This document shows, in pieces, positions 7,987-14,857 of a stretch of 43,352 bases of DNA. The stretch is from DATEEG01 sp035525055 (GTDB lineage Bacteria > Actinomycetota > Acidimicrobiia > Spongiisociales > ZC4RG35). A program made the position numbers and the translations under genes. The DNA is taken from positions 1-43,352 of the forward strand of contig DATLEZ010000089.1 in NCBI GenBank assembly GCA_035525055.1, read 5' to 3'. The notes below the pieces were generated by a model. That model saw nothing but the letters and a program-made list of their open reading frames with translations, was not told the DNA's origin and ran no database searches. Numbering within the stretch: the stretch's first letter is position 1; each line of letters opens with the position of its first letter.

Positions 7987-8604
7987 ATGGACCGTCGGGC
8001 GTCTCTGGTTGAACGCGGCCGATTCCTTGCGCGGTTGACCATTGTCTGGAACGTGATCGAGGGCGTGATCGCGGTAGGGGCCGGTCTCGCTGCCGGCTCA
8101 CTGGCGCTAGTCGGGTTCGGTCTCGATTCGTTTGTCGAGGTATTCGCCGGCGGCGTGGTGCTCTGGCAGCTCCGTGGTGTCGCAGAAGAAAGAGAGCGTC
8201 GGGCGTTACGCCTTATTGCTCTGAGCTTCTTCGCTCTGGCGGGGTATGTTGTCGTCGAGGGTGTCCGGGACCTTGTGGTCGGCGTGGAGGCGGACGAGTC
8301 TACGGTAGGGATCATCCTCGCTGGGGTCTCCTTGGCGGTGATGCCTCTTTTGGCGTGGGCGAAACGTCGCACAGGACGCGAACTCGCCAATCCTGTAATT
8401 CTGGCTGATGCGACCGAGACCGCGTTGTGCTCCTTTCTATCGGCGATTCTCCTCGGCGGGCTGCTACTCAACGCCACACTGGGATGGTGGTGGGCGGACA
8501 CCCTGGCCGCTTTCGGTATCGCGGCGCTGGCCGTCCGGGAGGGGCTAGAGGCGTGGATAGGAGAAGCAACGTCGGATGCGGGGGAAGCCCTATCTGAAAG
8601 GTGA
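7987..8604 (+). CDS. Cation-efflux (CDF-like) membrane protein
   Basis: A 205-residue protein with about six transmembrane segments, matching a cation diffusion facilitator without its cytoplasmic C-terminal domain. Two segments carry the expected metal-site blocks: FGLDSFVEVFAGG in segment 2 and LADATETALCSFLS in segment 5, where Asp and Glu replace the His/Asp of classical zinc transporters. ATG 7987 was chosen because upstream in-frame residues belong to the intergenic region. It probably moves a divalent metal or other cation across the membrane; the ion cannot be told from sequence. It belongs to the same unit as the lipoprotein before it. Confidence 0.8.
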   Translation: MDRRASLVERGRFLARLTIVWNVIEGVIAVGAGLAAGSLALVGFGLDSFVEVFAGGVVLWQLRGVAEERERRALRLIALSFFALAGYVVVEGVRDLVVGVEADESTVGIILAGVSLAVMPLLAWAKRRTGRELANPVILADATETALCSFLSAILLGGLLLNATLGWWWADTLAAFGIAALAVREGLEAWIGEATSDAGEALSER

Positions 8605-8660
8605 ATGACGCGTTGGGTCTGCGAAGGTCGCGACCCACGAATCCGCCGGATGGCGAAGGG

Positions 8661-9311
8661 TCAGCCACCCGGTCCGCTCTGGACGGTGCCGACCGTGCGT
8701 TCGCCAGGTTGTGCTCCTTGCAGTATTTGATCGAGGGTCGTGCCGAGAAGGATCGCGTTTGATTGCCCGATGATCTTTCCGGAGATCACCCCTTGGGGGT
8801 CGAGGAAGAATGTCTCGGGGACTCCGAATACCCCGAAGGCGATGGCGGCTCGTGACCCTGGGTCGACTGCATGCTCGTAATTGCTTCCTCCCCAGCCGAG
8901 TTCGTTGAGAAAAGCGATCGCCTGGTCGGGGTCGTCTTGATAGACGACCCCGACGAAGCGGACTCCGACATCGGCGAACGCGTCTGCAGTGGCTACCAGG
9001 TCGGCGTGCTCGGCCCGGCACGGCACACACCATGAGGCCCAGAAGTTGACCACCACCACGTTGCCTTGTAGCTGGCTGAGGTCGAGTTCGCCGTCATCGT
9101 TAAGTCGGGTAAGAGTCAGGTTGGGGGATGGCTGCCCGATTAGCGGTGAGGCGATGAATGATGGGTCCTTTCCGAAGCGGGATCCAAGGATGACGGCCAA
9201 CACCAGCGAGGCGGCGACGACCGCAAACGCGGCGAGCCGGACTGAAAGACCTGAGCCGGGCTTCTTTCGGGCTGGGTGGGCACGGGTATCTTCGAGCCCT
9301 GGGGTGGTCAT
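8661..9311 (-). CDS. TlpA/ResA-type thiol:disulphide oxidoreductase
   Basis: Membrane-anchored thioredoxin-fold protein of 216 residues. One N-terminal membrane anchor (about 24-43) is followed by a redoxin domain with the active site NFWASWCVPCRAEH (Cys95, Cys98). The later cis-proline loop FGVFGVPETFFLDPQG is also present. Family members reduce disulphides outside the membrane, commonly for cytochrome c maturation or for keeping metal-site cysteines reduced, with electrons from CcdA/DsbD-type proteins; a CcdA gene lies 3.5 kb away. It is divergently arranged from the BlaI gene across 57 bases that include a TAC-N3-GTA sequence. Confidence 0.93.
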   Translation of the reverse strand: MTTPGLEDTRAHPARKKPGSGLSVRLAAFAVVAASLVLAVILGSRFGKDPSFIASPLIGQPSPNLTLTRLNDDGELDLSQLQGNVVVVNFWASWCVPCRAEHADLVATADAFADVGVRFVGVVYQDDPDQAIAFLNELGWGGSNYEHAVDPGSRAAIAFGVFGVPETFFLDPQGVISGKIIGQSNAILLGTTLDQILQGAQPGERTVGTVQSGPGG

Positions 9312-9368
9312 TGATCAACGATGTTACGTCGTAGCTGGTGGCCTCTCCATCGCCGCAAGCTAGGGTCA

Positions 9369-9791
9369 ATGCTCTCCATGTCGCCAAGACGCCGATCCGA
9401 GAAACCGCTTCCTTCGCCCCCGTTGGATCCATCCGAGCTGCCCCGGTTAGGGGAGTTGGAGGCGAGGGTTATGGAGATGGTCTGGGATAGGGGCGGCTGG
9501 CTGACTCCCCGCGAGGTGCTCGATGTTCTCACGGCTGAACGGGAACTGGCCTACACGACGGTGATGACGATCCTGGTCCGGCTATGGCGAAAAGGTTTGT
9601 TGGAGCGACGCAAAGACGGACGGGCTTACGCCTACCACGCCGTGGATAGTCGAGAGCAGTGGACCGCCCGACGGATGGGGGAGCTGCTCGAGGTGGCCGA
9701 CGATCGGGCCGGGGCGCTCAACCATTTCGTCGCCGGGATGAGGAAGGCGGACCGCGATCAGCTTCGACGCCTCCTCCGTATCGACAAGTGA
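9369..9791 (+). CDS. BlaI/MecI/CopY-family transcriptional repressor
   Basis: A 140-residue winged-helix repressor: LPRLGELEARVMEMVWDRGGWLTPREVLDVLT, then the recognition region AYTTVMTILVRLWRKGLLERRKDGRAYAYH, and a C-terminal dimerisation helix. This is the usual length for BlaI. In BlaI/MecI systems the repressor is inactivated by proteolysis triggered by a partner membrane protease; here that partner follows directly with a GTGA overlap, so the two are translationally coupled. ATG 9369 is chosen, and a second in-frame ATG lies at 9378. Targets are unknown; the neighbouring thiol-redox genes are the obvious candidates, since no beta-lactamase is present. Confidence 0.92.
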   Translation: MLSMSPRRRSEKPLPSPPLDPSELPRLGELEARVMEMVWDRGGWLTPREVLDVLTAERELAYTTVMTILVRLWRKGLLERRKDGRAYAYHAVDSREQWTARRMGELLEVADDRAGALNHFVAGMRKADRDQLRRLLRIDK

Positions 9792-10726
9792 TCCCACTGA
9801 TCATCCTCGGCGGCCTGGTTCTACTTGGGACTCCGGGATGGGCATCCGGTCTGAGCAAGCGTGGACATCCGGCAAATTGGGTCCGTCAGGGGTTGGTCCT
9901 CCAGCTCACCGGCTTCGCCTTGGTGGAAGCTGGTTTGCTGCTCTGGGCGACACCGGCCCTTCTCGAGCTGATGGGCGCCGCCGACCTCGCCCTTATCTGC
10001 CGACGCATGCTGGGCGGGTGGCTGCCCAGCGGACGGCTGAGCAATGCCGGTGCCGGCCTACTGGCGATAGCCGTCGTCTGGTTGGCGGCCCGCGGCAGCT
10101 GGCGGGTGATGGCAGCCCAGCGAAGGCTTCGGGTGGAGCGTTGGCTGGGTGCCCACCATCATCGGGAGGACTTCGACCTGGTGGTGGTCCCAACCGGTGA
10201 ACTGGTCGCTTACACGGTGGCGGGTCGCCCACCCCAAGTGGTGTTGTCCCGCGGTCTGCTTCAGGCGGTCGATTCCGAGGATTTGGAAGCGATCACCGCC
10301 CACGAAGCGGTCCATGTCCGCCGCCAGCACTACCGCTTTCTGCTGGCCATCAGCGCAGTCGAGGCCGCCTTCGGCTGGTATCGGCCGGCGGCCCGAGGGA
10401 GCCAACTGATCCGCTTCATGTTGGAACGGTGGGCAGATGAAGAGGCCGCGGTGACAAGCTCGACAGGGCGCGATGGGCTGCGCCGTGTCCTTGTTACGGT
10501 GGCTATGACGCCGGTCGCCACCGAGCTGACCGGCTTCGGAGCGGTCGACACCATCACCGAACGGGCTCAGGCATTGTCGCGGCCGGCGTCCCGCTCGTCG
10601 TGCGCCGGGAGCGCCGCCACATATATCGCGGTCAGCCTCGGGGCGGTGCTCGCTGCGGGCTGGCTGGCATGGGCCACGTGGATGTCGATTCTCGCCGTGG
10701 CCAATCCGGGTTTGTGTGTGGTATGA
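9788..10726 (+). CDS. M56-family membrane metalloprotease (BlaR1/MecR1-like)
   Basis: A 312-residue membrane protein with several transmembrane segments and the zinc motif HEAVH (His172, Glu173, His176) in ITAHEAVHVRRQHYRF. A downstream acidic helix (MLERWADEEAA) is a candidate for the third zinc ligand. The GTG start overlaps the BlaI stop codon. Length matches short M56 proteins that lack the extracellular penicillin-binding sensor domain of BlaR1, so the signal sensed is unlikely to be a beta-lactam bound in that way. It should cleave or trigger cleavage of the BlaI repressor. A DUF2752 gene follows with an ATGA overlap. Confidence 0.9.
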   Translation: MIPLIILGGLVLLGTPGWASGLSKRGHPANWVRQGLVLQLTGFALVEAGLLLWATPALLELMGAADLALICRRMLGGWLPSGRLSNAGAGLLAIAVVWLAARGSWRVMAAQRRLRVERWLGAHHHREDFDLVVVPTGELVAYTVAGRPPQVVLSRGLLQAVDSEDLEAITAHEAVHVRRQHYRFLLAISAVEAAFGWYRPAARGSQLIRFMLERWADEEAAVTSSTGRDGLRRVLVTVAMTPVATELTGFGAVDTITERAQALSRPASRSSCAGSAATYIAVSLGAVLAAGWLAWATWMSILAVANPGLCVV

Positions 10727-11136
10727 GCCGGATGGTGGCTGTGCATTGGGAGAATCACGATCGACACGTGGCGTTGACGCAGCTGGCCTGGGTGGGTTTA
10801 ACGGCCGCCCTATTGATGGCGGTATTCGGCCAGCCCCGGTACGGATTCCACGGACCCCTCCACTACCTCGGGATCATGAGCCCCACCTGTGGGATGAGCA
10901 GAGGGGTGATGTGGTTTACCCGGGGGAACCTGGCGCTCGCCTGGGAGTACAACCCGGCGAGTCTGTTAGTGGTCCCCGCCGGTGCGGTCGCCATCATCCG
11001 AACGATGTTCGGGCGTCTCACCGGACGGTGGCCCAACCTCAATTTCCGACGGAATTGGTGGATCCTTGGTCTGCTGGTCGCGGCCTTGGTGGCGTTGACG
11101 GTCCGCCAGCAGCTCCACGCCGACCTTTTGATTTGA
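10723..11136 (+). CDS. DUF2752 membrane protein
   Basis: A 137-residue membrane protein with three hydrophobic stretches and the DUF2752 signature: MSPTCGMSRGVMWFTRGNLALAWEYNPAS, where a CxxC-like pair is reduced to PTCGM-R, followed by a conserved Asn-Pro. The function of DUF2752 is unknown. The ATG overlaps the protease stop codon (ATGA), making a three-gene unit blaI-M56-DUF2752. Coupling to a BlaI/M56 pair suggests the protein takes part in the same stress response. Confidence 0.85.
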   Translation: MSRMVAVHWENHDRHVALTQLAWVGLTAALLMAVFGQPRYGFHGPLHYLGIMSPTCGMSRGVMWFTRGNLALAWEYNPASLLVVPAGAVAIIRTMFGRLTGRWPNLNFRRNWWILGLLVAALVALTVRQQLHADLLI

Positions 11137-11137
11137 G

Positions 11138-11458
11138 CTACTGACGGGATTCGACTCCGTTCGGGTTTGGCTGCGGTGAGGCCAACCGGGCCAGGCGTTC
11201 TTTGACTTGTTCTTGCTGGCCGGTGAGTGCGGCCAGTTGAGCCTGGAGTGTGTGGACGTCTTCGGGGATGGGGTCACGCGATGTTGGCTGTTTCATCGTG
11301 GCCATCATCGCCAGCATCGAGACTGGTCAAGCGGCAAGAAGGAGTATGGGGAGAGCACGACCGAACAGACCGGGTGCCAACAGCGCGATTCCAAGGCCGG
11401 CGACGGCGAGGCCGACGAGGACCCTCCAGTTGAGGCACATCTTGAGCACCCGGTTCAA
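11138..11458 (-). pseudogene. DUF2933-like small membrane protein with an in-frame TGA
   Basis: From TTG 11458 (AGGAG five bases before it) the frame reads MCLNWRVLVGLAVAGLG, then LLAPGLFGRALPILLLAA, a TGA at 11327-11329, then PVSMLAMMATM and a coiled-coil-like tail (DVHTLQAQLAALTGQQEQVKERLARL) to TAG 11138-11140. As I recall DUF2933 proteins, AAC-PLSML stands at this point, so the TGA replaces a conserved cysteine codon while the frame on both sides is intact. Options are a TGC-to-TGA mutation, a sequence error, a truncated but working 43-residue protein, or recoding. No convincing SECIS hairpin follows; only a weak CCAG/CTGG stem is seen. It lies 75 bases after the TlpA gene on the same strand. 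Confidence 0.65.
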
Positions 11459-11533
11459 GGTCTCTCCTATCGAAGGGTGGTAGACCAACCCATTCTACGA
11501 CGCCTTGTCATAGAACGTTGGGGGCCGGTGGCG

Positions 11534-12097
11534 TCATCCGGGAAAGTATTGGTCAATAAGCCGTTCAATATCGTCTTGGTCGAGCAGCCCGGCCCGGATG
11601 TTGGCGATGCGCCCATTGTCGCTGATGAACCAGGTGGTAGGGAGACCCAGGATTGGATACAGGTTGAGGATTGCACCATCGGAGTCAAGTCCGAGCGGGT
11701 AGCCGACGCCGATTTCGGCGGCGAACGCGCGAGCCTCACCCTCGGTGTCCCGGACCGCGACACCCAGGATCAAGACATCGGGCCGGCTCTGGGAAACGCG
11801 GTCGAAGGTTGGCATCTCTTCTCGGCAGGGGACACACCACGATGCCCAGAAGTTCATGACCACCGGCCGTCCATCATCGATCAGATGCCTTGAGAGGGTG
11901 AACCTGGTCCCGTCGAACAGGGTCAAGGTGAAATCTGGGGCGAGGCCACCCGGCTCGGCCGCCAATCGTTCCGATGTGTCATTGACTATTTCAGATGCGA
12001 TCAGCCACCAGACCAAAGGAGCGACGACAATGAGAAGGGCGATGAGGTGGAGTAGCCATCGGCTGCGGCGGATCTCGGTGGGTATGGGATCGATCAT
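11534..12097 (-). CDS. TlpA-type thiol:disulphide oxidoreductase (second copy)
   Basis: A 187-residue membrane-anchored thioredoxin-fold protein. The anchor spans about residues 14-34 and the redoxin domain contains VVMNFWASWCVPCREEMP (Cys88, Cys91), followed by the cis-proline loop LPTTWFISDNGRI. It differs clearly from the copy at 8661-9311, so it is not a recent duplicate. It is divergent from the CcdA gene across only 40 bases, so the two probably share a control region. CcdA-type proteins pass electrons from cytoplasmic thioredoxin to such TlpA proteins, which gives the pair a direct functional link. Confidence 0.93.
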   Translation of the reverse strand: MIDPIPTEIRRSRWLLHLIALLIVVAPLVWWLIASEIVNDTSERLAAEPGGLAPDFTLTLFDGTRFTLSRHLIDDGRPVVMNFWASWCVPCREEMPTFDRVSQSRPDVLILGVAVRDTEGEARAFAAEIGVGYPLGLDSDGAILNLYPILGLPTTWFISDNGRIANIRAGLLDQDDIERLIDQYFPG

Positions 12098-12137
12098 CGG
12101 CGGGTTGATCTACGACTCCCCATAGTATGTTGGCTCG

Positions 12138-12866
12138 ATGGAGGCTTTGACGCTCCCCTTCCTGGCGGTGGCAGCCGGGGTGATCTCGTTCACCTCGCCC
12201 TGCTGTCTCCCGTTGATCCCCTCCTACCTTTCCTATGTGACTGCCTTACCTGTCTCCGAGCTGGGCACCCGGGAGGCGAGGGCCGTGACCCTTCGCTCGT
12301 CGCTCCTGTTCGTGGCCGGGTTCACCGTGGTGTTCACCGCTCTGGGGGCATCGTTCGCCTATGTCGGGTCGGTTCTGTTGGCCAACATTCCACTCATCGT
12401 CCGGGTAGCGGGGGTGGGAATCATCCTGATGGGTCTGGGGATGATCGGCGCGATCCGGATGCCGTGGCTCCACGGGGAGTGGCGTCCCGGAAGATTGAAC
12501 CGTACCCGAGGCCCCTCTGGGGCGTTCCCTCTTGGGATGGCCATTGCTTTCGGTTGGGTGCCCTGCATCGGGCCGGTCCTGGCCGCCATACTCACCACCG
12601 CCGCCTCTACCCAGACCGCGCCATGGGGAGCGGTGCTGTTGGCGCTGTACTCGTTGGGCCTGGGCATCCCCTTCGTAGCGCTGGGCCTCGGTTTCCAACG
12701 GCTGCGGGGTTCGGTCGAATGGCTGCGCCGTAACACTCGCAAGCTCGAGCTCGCCGGTGGCGTGCTCCTAGTCGGTGTCGGTGTCCTGTTCGTCAGCGGG
12801 GCCTGGCGGACCTTCTTCATCCCACTACAGCGGGCGTTCGCTCAGCTGAGCTGGCCGCCAATCTGA
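12138..12866 (+). CDS. ccdA: CcdA-type cytochrome c biogenesis / thiol electron-transfer membrane protein
   Basis: A 242-residue membrane protein with six predicted transmembrane segments. The first active-site region reads FTSPCCLPLIPSYLSYVTAL (Cys22-Cys23), and the second Cys143 lies in GWVPCIGPVLAAIL; these form the redox pair of CcdA/DsbD beta-domain proteins. Such proteins carry reducing power from cytoplasmic thioredoxin to proteins outside the membrane. The partner here is likely the divergent TlpA protein. It heads a plus-strand unit with the SHOCT protein and the BNR lipoprotein. Confidence 0.93.
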   Translation: MEALTLPFLAVAAGVISFTSPCCLPLIPSYLSYVTALPVSELGTREARAVTLRSSLLFVAGFTVVFTALGASFAYVGSVLLANIPLIVRVAGVGIILMGLGMIGAIRMPWLHGEWRPGRLNRTRGPSGAFPLGMAIAFGWVPCIGPVLAAILTTAASTQTAPWGAVLLALYSLGLGIPFVALGLGFQRLRGSVEWLRRNTRKLELAGGVLLVGVGVLFVSGAWRTFFIPLQRAFAQLSWPPI

Positions 12867-12889
12867 ACGTGTTCCACCACGAGGAAGGA

Positions 12890-13117
12890 ATGGAGATGAT
12901 GGATCACATGATGGGGTGGGGGAGCGCCCTGGCACTGTGGCTACTGGTGCTCTTGGCGATCGTCGCCGGGGTGGTGTGGTTGGTGCGGACCCTTGTCGAC
13001 CGTCCCGCCCAGACTGGTTCGACCAAGTCGGCGATACGGATCCTGGAAGAACGGTTCGCCCGGGGCGAGATCGACCGGGACGAGTTCGAGGAACGGCGCC
13101 GGACGCTGTGCCCGTGA
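12890..13117 (+). CDS. SHOCT-domain small membrane protein
   Basis: About 75 residues: a Met/His-rich start (MEMMDHMMGWG), one transmembrane segment (ALWLLVLLAIVAGVVWLV) and a C-terminal SHOCT motif (AIRILEERFARGEIDRDEFEERRRTL). This arrangement is common in small proteins of copper and other metal-resistance regions, and the Met/His cluster could bind metal. The start is uncertain: GAGGAAGGA precedes in-frame ATGs at 12890, 12896 and 12899, and 12896 has the best spacing. It overlaps the next gene by GTGA. Confidence 0.82.
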   Translation: MEMMDHMMGWGSALALWLLVLLAIVAGVVWLVRTLVDRPAQTGSTKSAIRILEERFARGEIDRDEFEERRRTLCP

Positions 13118-13950
13118 AGGCATCGCCCCGGATCACCCTGGCGATAGTGGCGGCCACAACGGTCGCTGCATGCGGAGGGGACGCCTCGGTGGGGCTCCCA
13201 TCGGGAGATCACCTCCACAGCCTCGGGGTGACGGTCGATGGGGACCTGTTACTTGGACTTCACGGTGGCCTGTATCGAAGCGACGACGGGGCCACGTGGG
13301 AGTTGGTTGGCTTGGAAGGGCAGGACGCGATGGTGATCGCCTCAGCCCAGCAGCCGTTGTTCATAGCTGGGCACGAGGTCTTCGCCCGCAGCGACGACGG
13401 CGGAAGCACCTTCGCGGAGCTGCGTCCAGCCGATCTGCCCGGCCTCGACATCCACGCCTTTGCCCAGGCACCCGACGACGGGCGGGTGATCTACGCCTTC
13501 GTCGTAGGCCACGGTCTGTTTGCCAGCAACGATGCCGGCGACACCTGGGAACTGCGCGCCGATTTGGGAGTCATCCCTCCCGACACGTTCGGGCTGGCTG
13601 TGGTCGGGTCGGACATTGACACACTGGTGGTAGTAGGACCCGAAAGTGGCGTCCTGCGTTCGGACGACGGAGGACGCAGCTTCAACCGGGTTTCGGAGGT
13701 CCCCACCTGGGCGGTGGCGGCCGTCCCTGCCACGCCCAGCGTGTTATGGGTGCTTGCCGGCACCGGGCTGGCCCGCAGCGACGACGCCGGCCTCACCTGG
13801 CAGTCCACACCGGGCCTGGACGAGCTGGCGGGACAACCGCTGGCCCTTGCCGTCGGGCCGGAGGAGCTGTGGGTCGCGACAGAAGATCCACGAGCTCTAT
13901 ATAACAGCACTGACGACGGCACCTCCTGGGAGCGGATTGCCGGCTCTTAA
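13114..13950 (+). CDS. BNR/Asp-box beta-propeller lipoprotein
   Basis: A 278-residue predicted lipoprotein. GTG 13114 overlaps the preceding stop and gives a signal peptide with lipobox VAACGG. The rest consists of BNR/sialidase-type propeller repeats with Asp-boxes (YRSDDGATWEL, ARSDDGGSTF, ASNDAGDTWEL, RSDDGGRSF, RSDDAGLTWQ, NSTDDGTSWER). Near the start GDHLHSLGVTVDGDLLLGLHGGLYRS resembles a family annotated as F510_1955-like glycosylhydrolases, for which I know of no proven activity. Its coupling to the SHOCT and ccdA genes places it in the metal/thiol response. No catalytic residues can be named. Confidence 0.85.
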   Translation: MKASPRITLAIVAATTVAACGGDASVGLPSGDHLHSLGVTVDGDLLLGLHGGLYRSDDGATWELVGLEGQDAMVIASAQQPLFIAGHEVFARSDDGGSTFAELRPADLPGLDIHAFAQAPDDGRVIYAFVVGHGLFASNDAGDTWELRADLGVIPPDTFGLAVVGSDIDTLVVVGPESGVLRSDDGGRSFNRVSEVPTWAVAAVPATPSVLWVLAGTGLARSDDAGLTWQSTPGLDELAGQPLALAVGPEELWVATEDPRALYNSTDDGTSWERIAGS

Positions 13951-13955
13951 TCCAG

Positions 13956-13983
13956 CCGCTTCGGGATTCGGGCTTGGAAGCGG
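13956..13983. terminator. Possible bidirectional terminator
   Basis: CCGCTTC (13956-13962) and GAAGCGG (13977-13983) form a 7-base-pair stem between the convergent BNR lipoprotein gene and the cysteine-rich peptide gene. There is no strong T-run, so this rests on the stem and its position. Confidence 0.4.
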
Positions 13984-14033
13984 AAGGCCCAAGTGTTAGC
14001 TGGGGGCTCTTCACAACGAGGGTCGCAGGATTA

Positions 14034-14105
14034 TTAGCGACCGCAGCACGGGCAGGGCGATTGCCCGCAGGGGCAGCCACAAGATGGGCATGGCTCTTTA
14101 GCCAT
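14034..14105 (-). CDS. Cysteine-rich 23-residue peptide (metallothionein-like)
   Basis: ATG 14103-14105 begins a 23-codon frame ending TAA at 14034-14036. The peptide starts MAKEP and then reads CPSCGCPCGQSPCPCC, ending GR: seven cysteines at positions 6, 9, 11, 13, 18, 20 and 21, in CxxC, CxC and CC pairs as in metal-thiolate cluster peptides. A strong ribosome site (GGAGGAGGTG) ends seven bases before the ATG, which argues for real translation. It is far shorter than characterised bacterial metallothioneins of about 50 residues. It lies among metal and thiol genes and converges on the BNR lipoprotein gene. Metal binding is inferred from the cysteine spacing. Confidence 0.7.
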   Translation of the reverse strand: MAKEPCPSCGCPCGQSPCPCCGR

Positions 14106-14474
14106 TAGTTTTCACCTCCTCCAGCACGAATGAATTGAAGGTTGCAAGGCCAGGGCTCATCCTTCCCAACCGAGTCTGAGGGCAGCGTATCCAAGCGTCC
14201 CGCCATCTCGGGTGGATAGGCGCGGGGTCGGGAAGCCGGGTGGTCGAGCAGGGTGGGATACTGCACGGTCCGGGGCTGTGCCACCTTATGGTCGACTTCA
14301 CAAGGATTGCCGGACGACCTGCATGCCCGACGATATTCTGGAAGACCGACTCTTTCACTAGCCGACGCGCTTTACGAGAAATCCCTTGGCCCTAGCGGGT
14401 CGGGGGGTTTCATCGCGCCTGGGTCGTTATCTCGGGGGCCTTTGGGAAGGCGTCCAAGCCCGGACAGTGGCAGC
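14106..14474. other. Non-coding stretch upstream of the cysteine-rich peptide
   Basis: About 370 bases with no supported gene. The part nearest 14105 holds the ribosome site of the cysteine-rich peptide; its promoter should lie to the right on the minus strand. I could not pick out -35/-10 boxes with confidence. Confidence 0.5.
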
Positions 14475-14776
14475 CTAGGTCTGGCTGGCTCGCCCTGCCG
14501 AGATCAGGCGATGTGCCAACTCCGGATCGGCTTCCAGGCAGAAGACCTGAGCTAGGCCCGTAATATCGATCACTCGCCGGATCTGACTCGAGCATCCCTT
14601 CAGCCAGATACGGCCCTCAACAAGTGCCGAGGCGCGGTGCAGCAGTCGCAGACCGGTCGAGTCGATAAGGGTCATCTCGGACGGGCTGATCGCCGTGGCC
14701 GCCGACTGGGGGTCGTAGATCAAGCGAAAGAAGCAGGGCTGGGTCGAAGTCTCCCTGGTCGTAAGTCCCGCAGAGG
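14475..14776 (-). pseudogene. STAS-domain (anti-sigma factor antagonist) remnant
   Basis: The main frame (14475-14723) contains SEMTLIDSTGLRLLHRASALVEG, the central helix of a STAS domain with the phosphorylatable serine of the IDSTGL motif, followed by RRVIDITGLAQVF and a short tail. The first strand and helix expected upstream are not in this frame. A neighbouring frame just upstream (GTYDQGDFDPALLLSLDL) looks like the missing beginning, so a frameshift probably breaks the gene. Intact relatives regulate anti-sigma factors by partner switching. Confidence 0.6.
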
Positions 14777-14857
14777 GGTGTGGACCTCTACGAGGCTGGC
14801 GTTGACAGAAGGGGCTTTTCAGCCACCGGGCTACGAGGATCCTCCGCCCGCCGGGCT

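Noticed and set aside
11327..11329. Firm call of a selenocysteine codon
   Set aside because: No convincing SECIS hairpin and no selenocysteine genes in view; kept only as a candidate.
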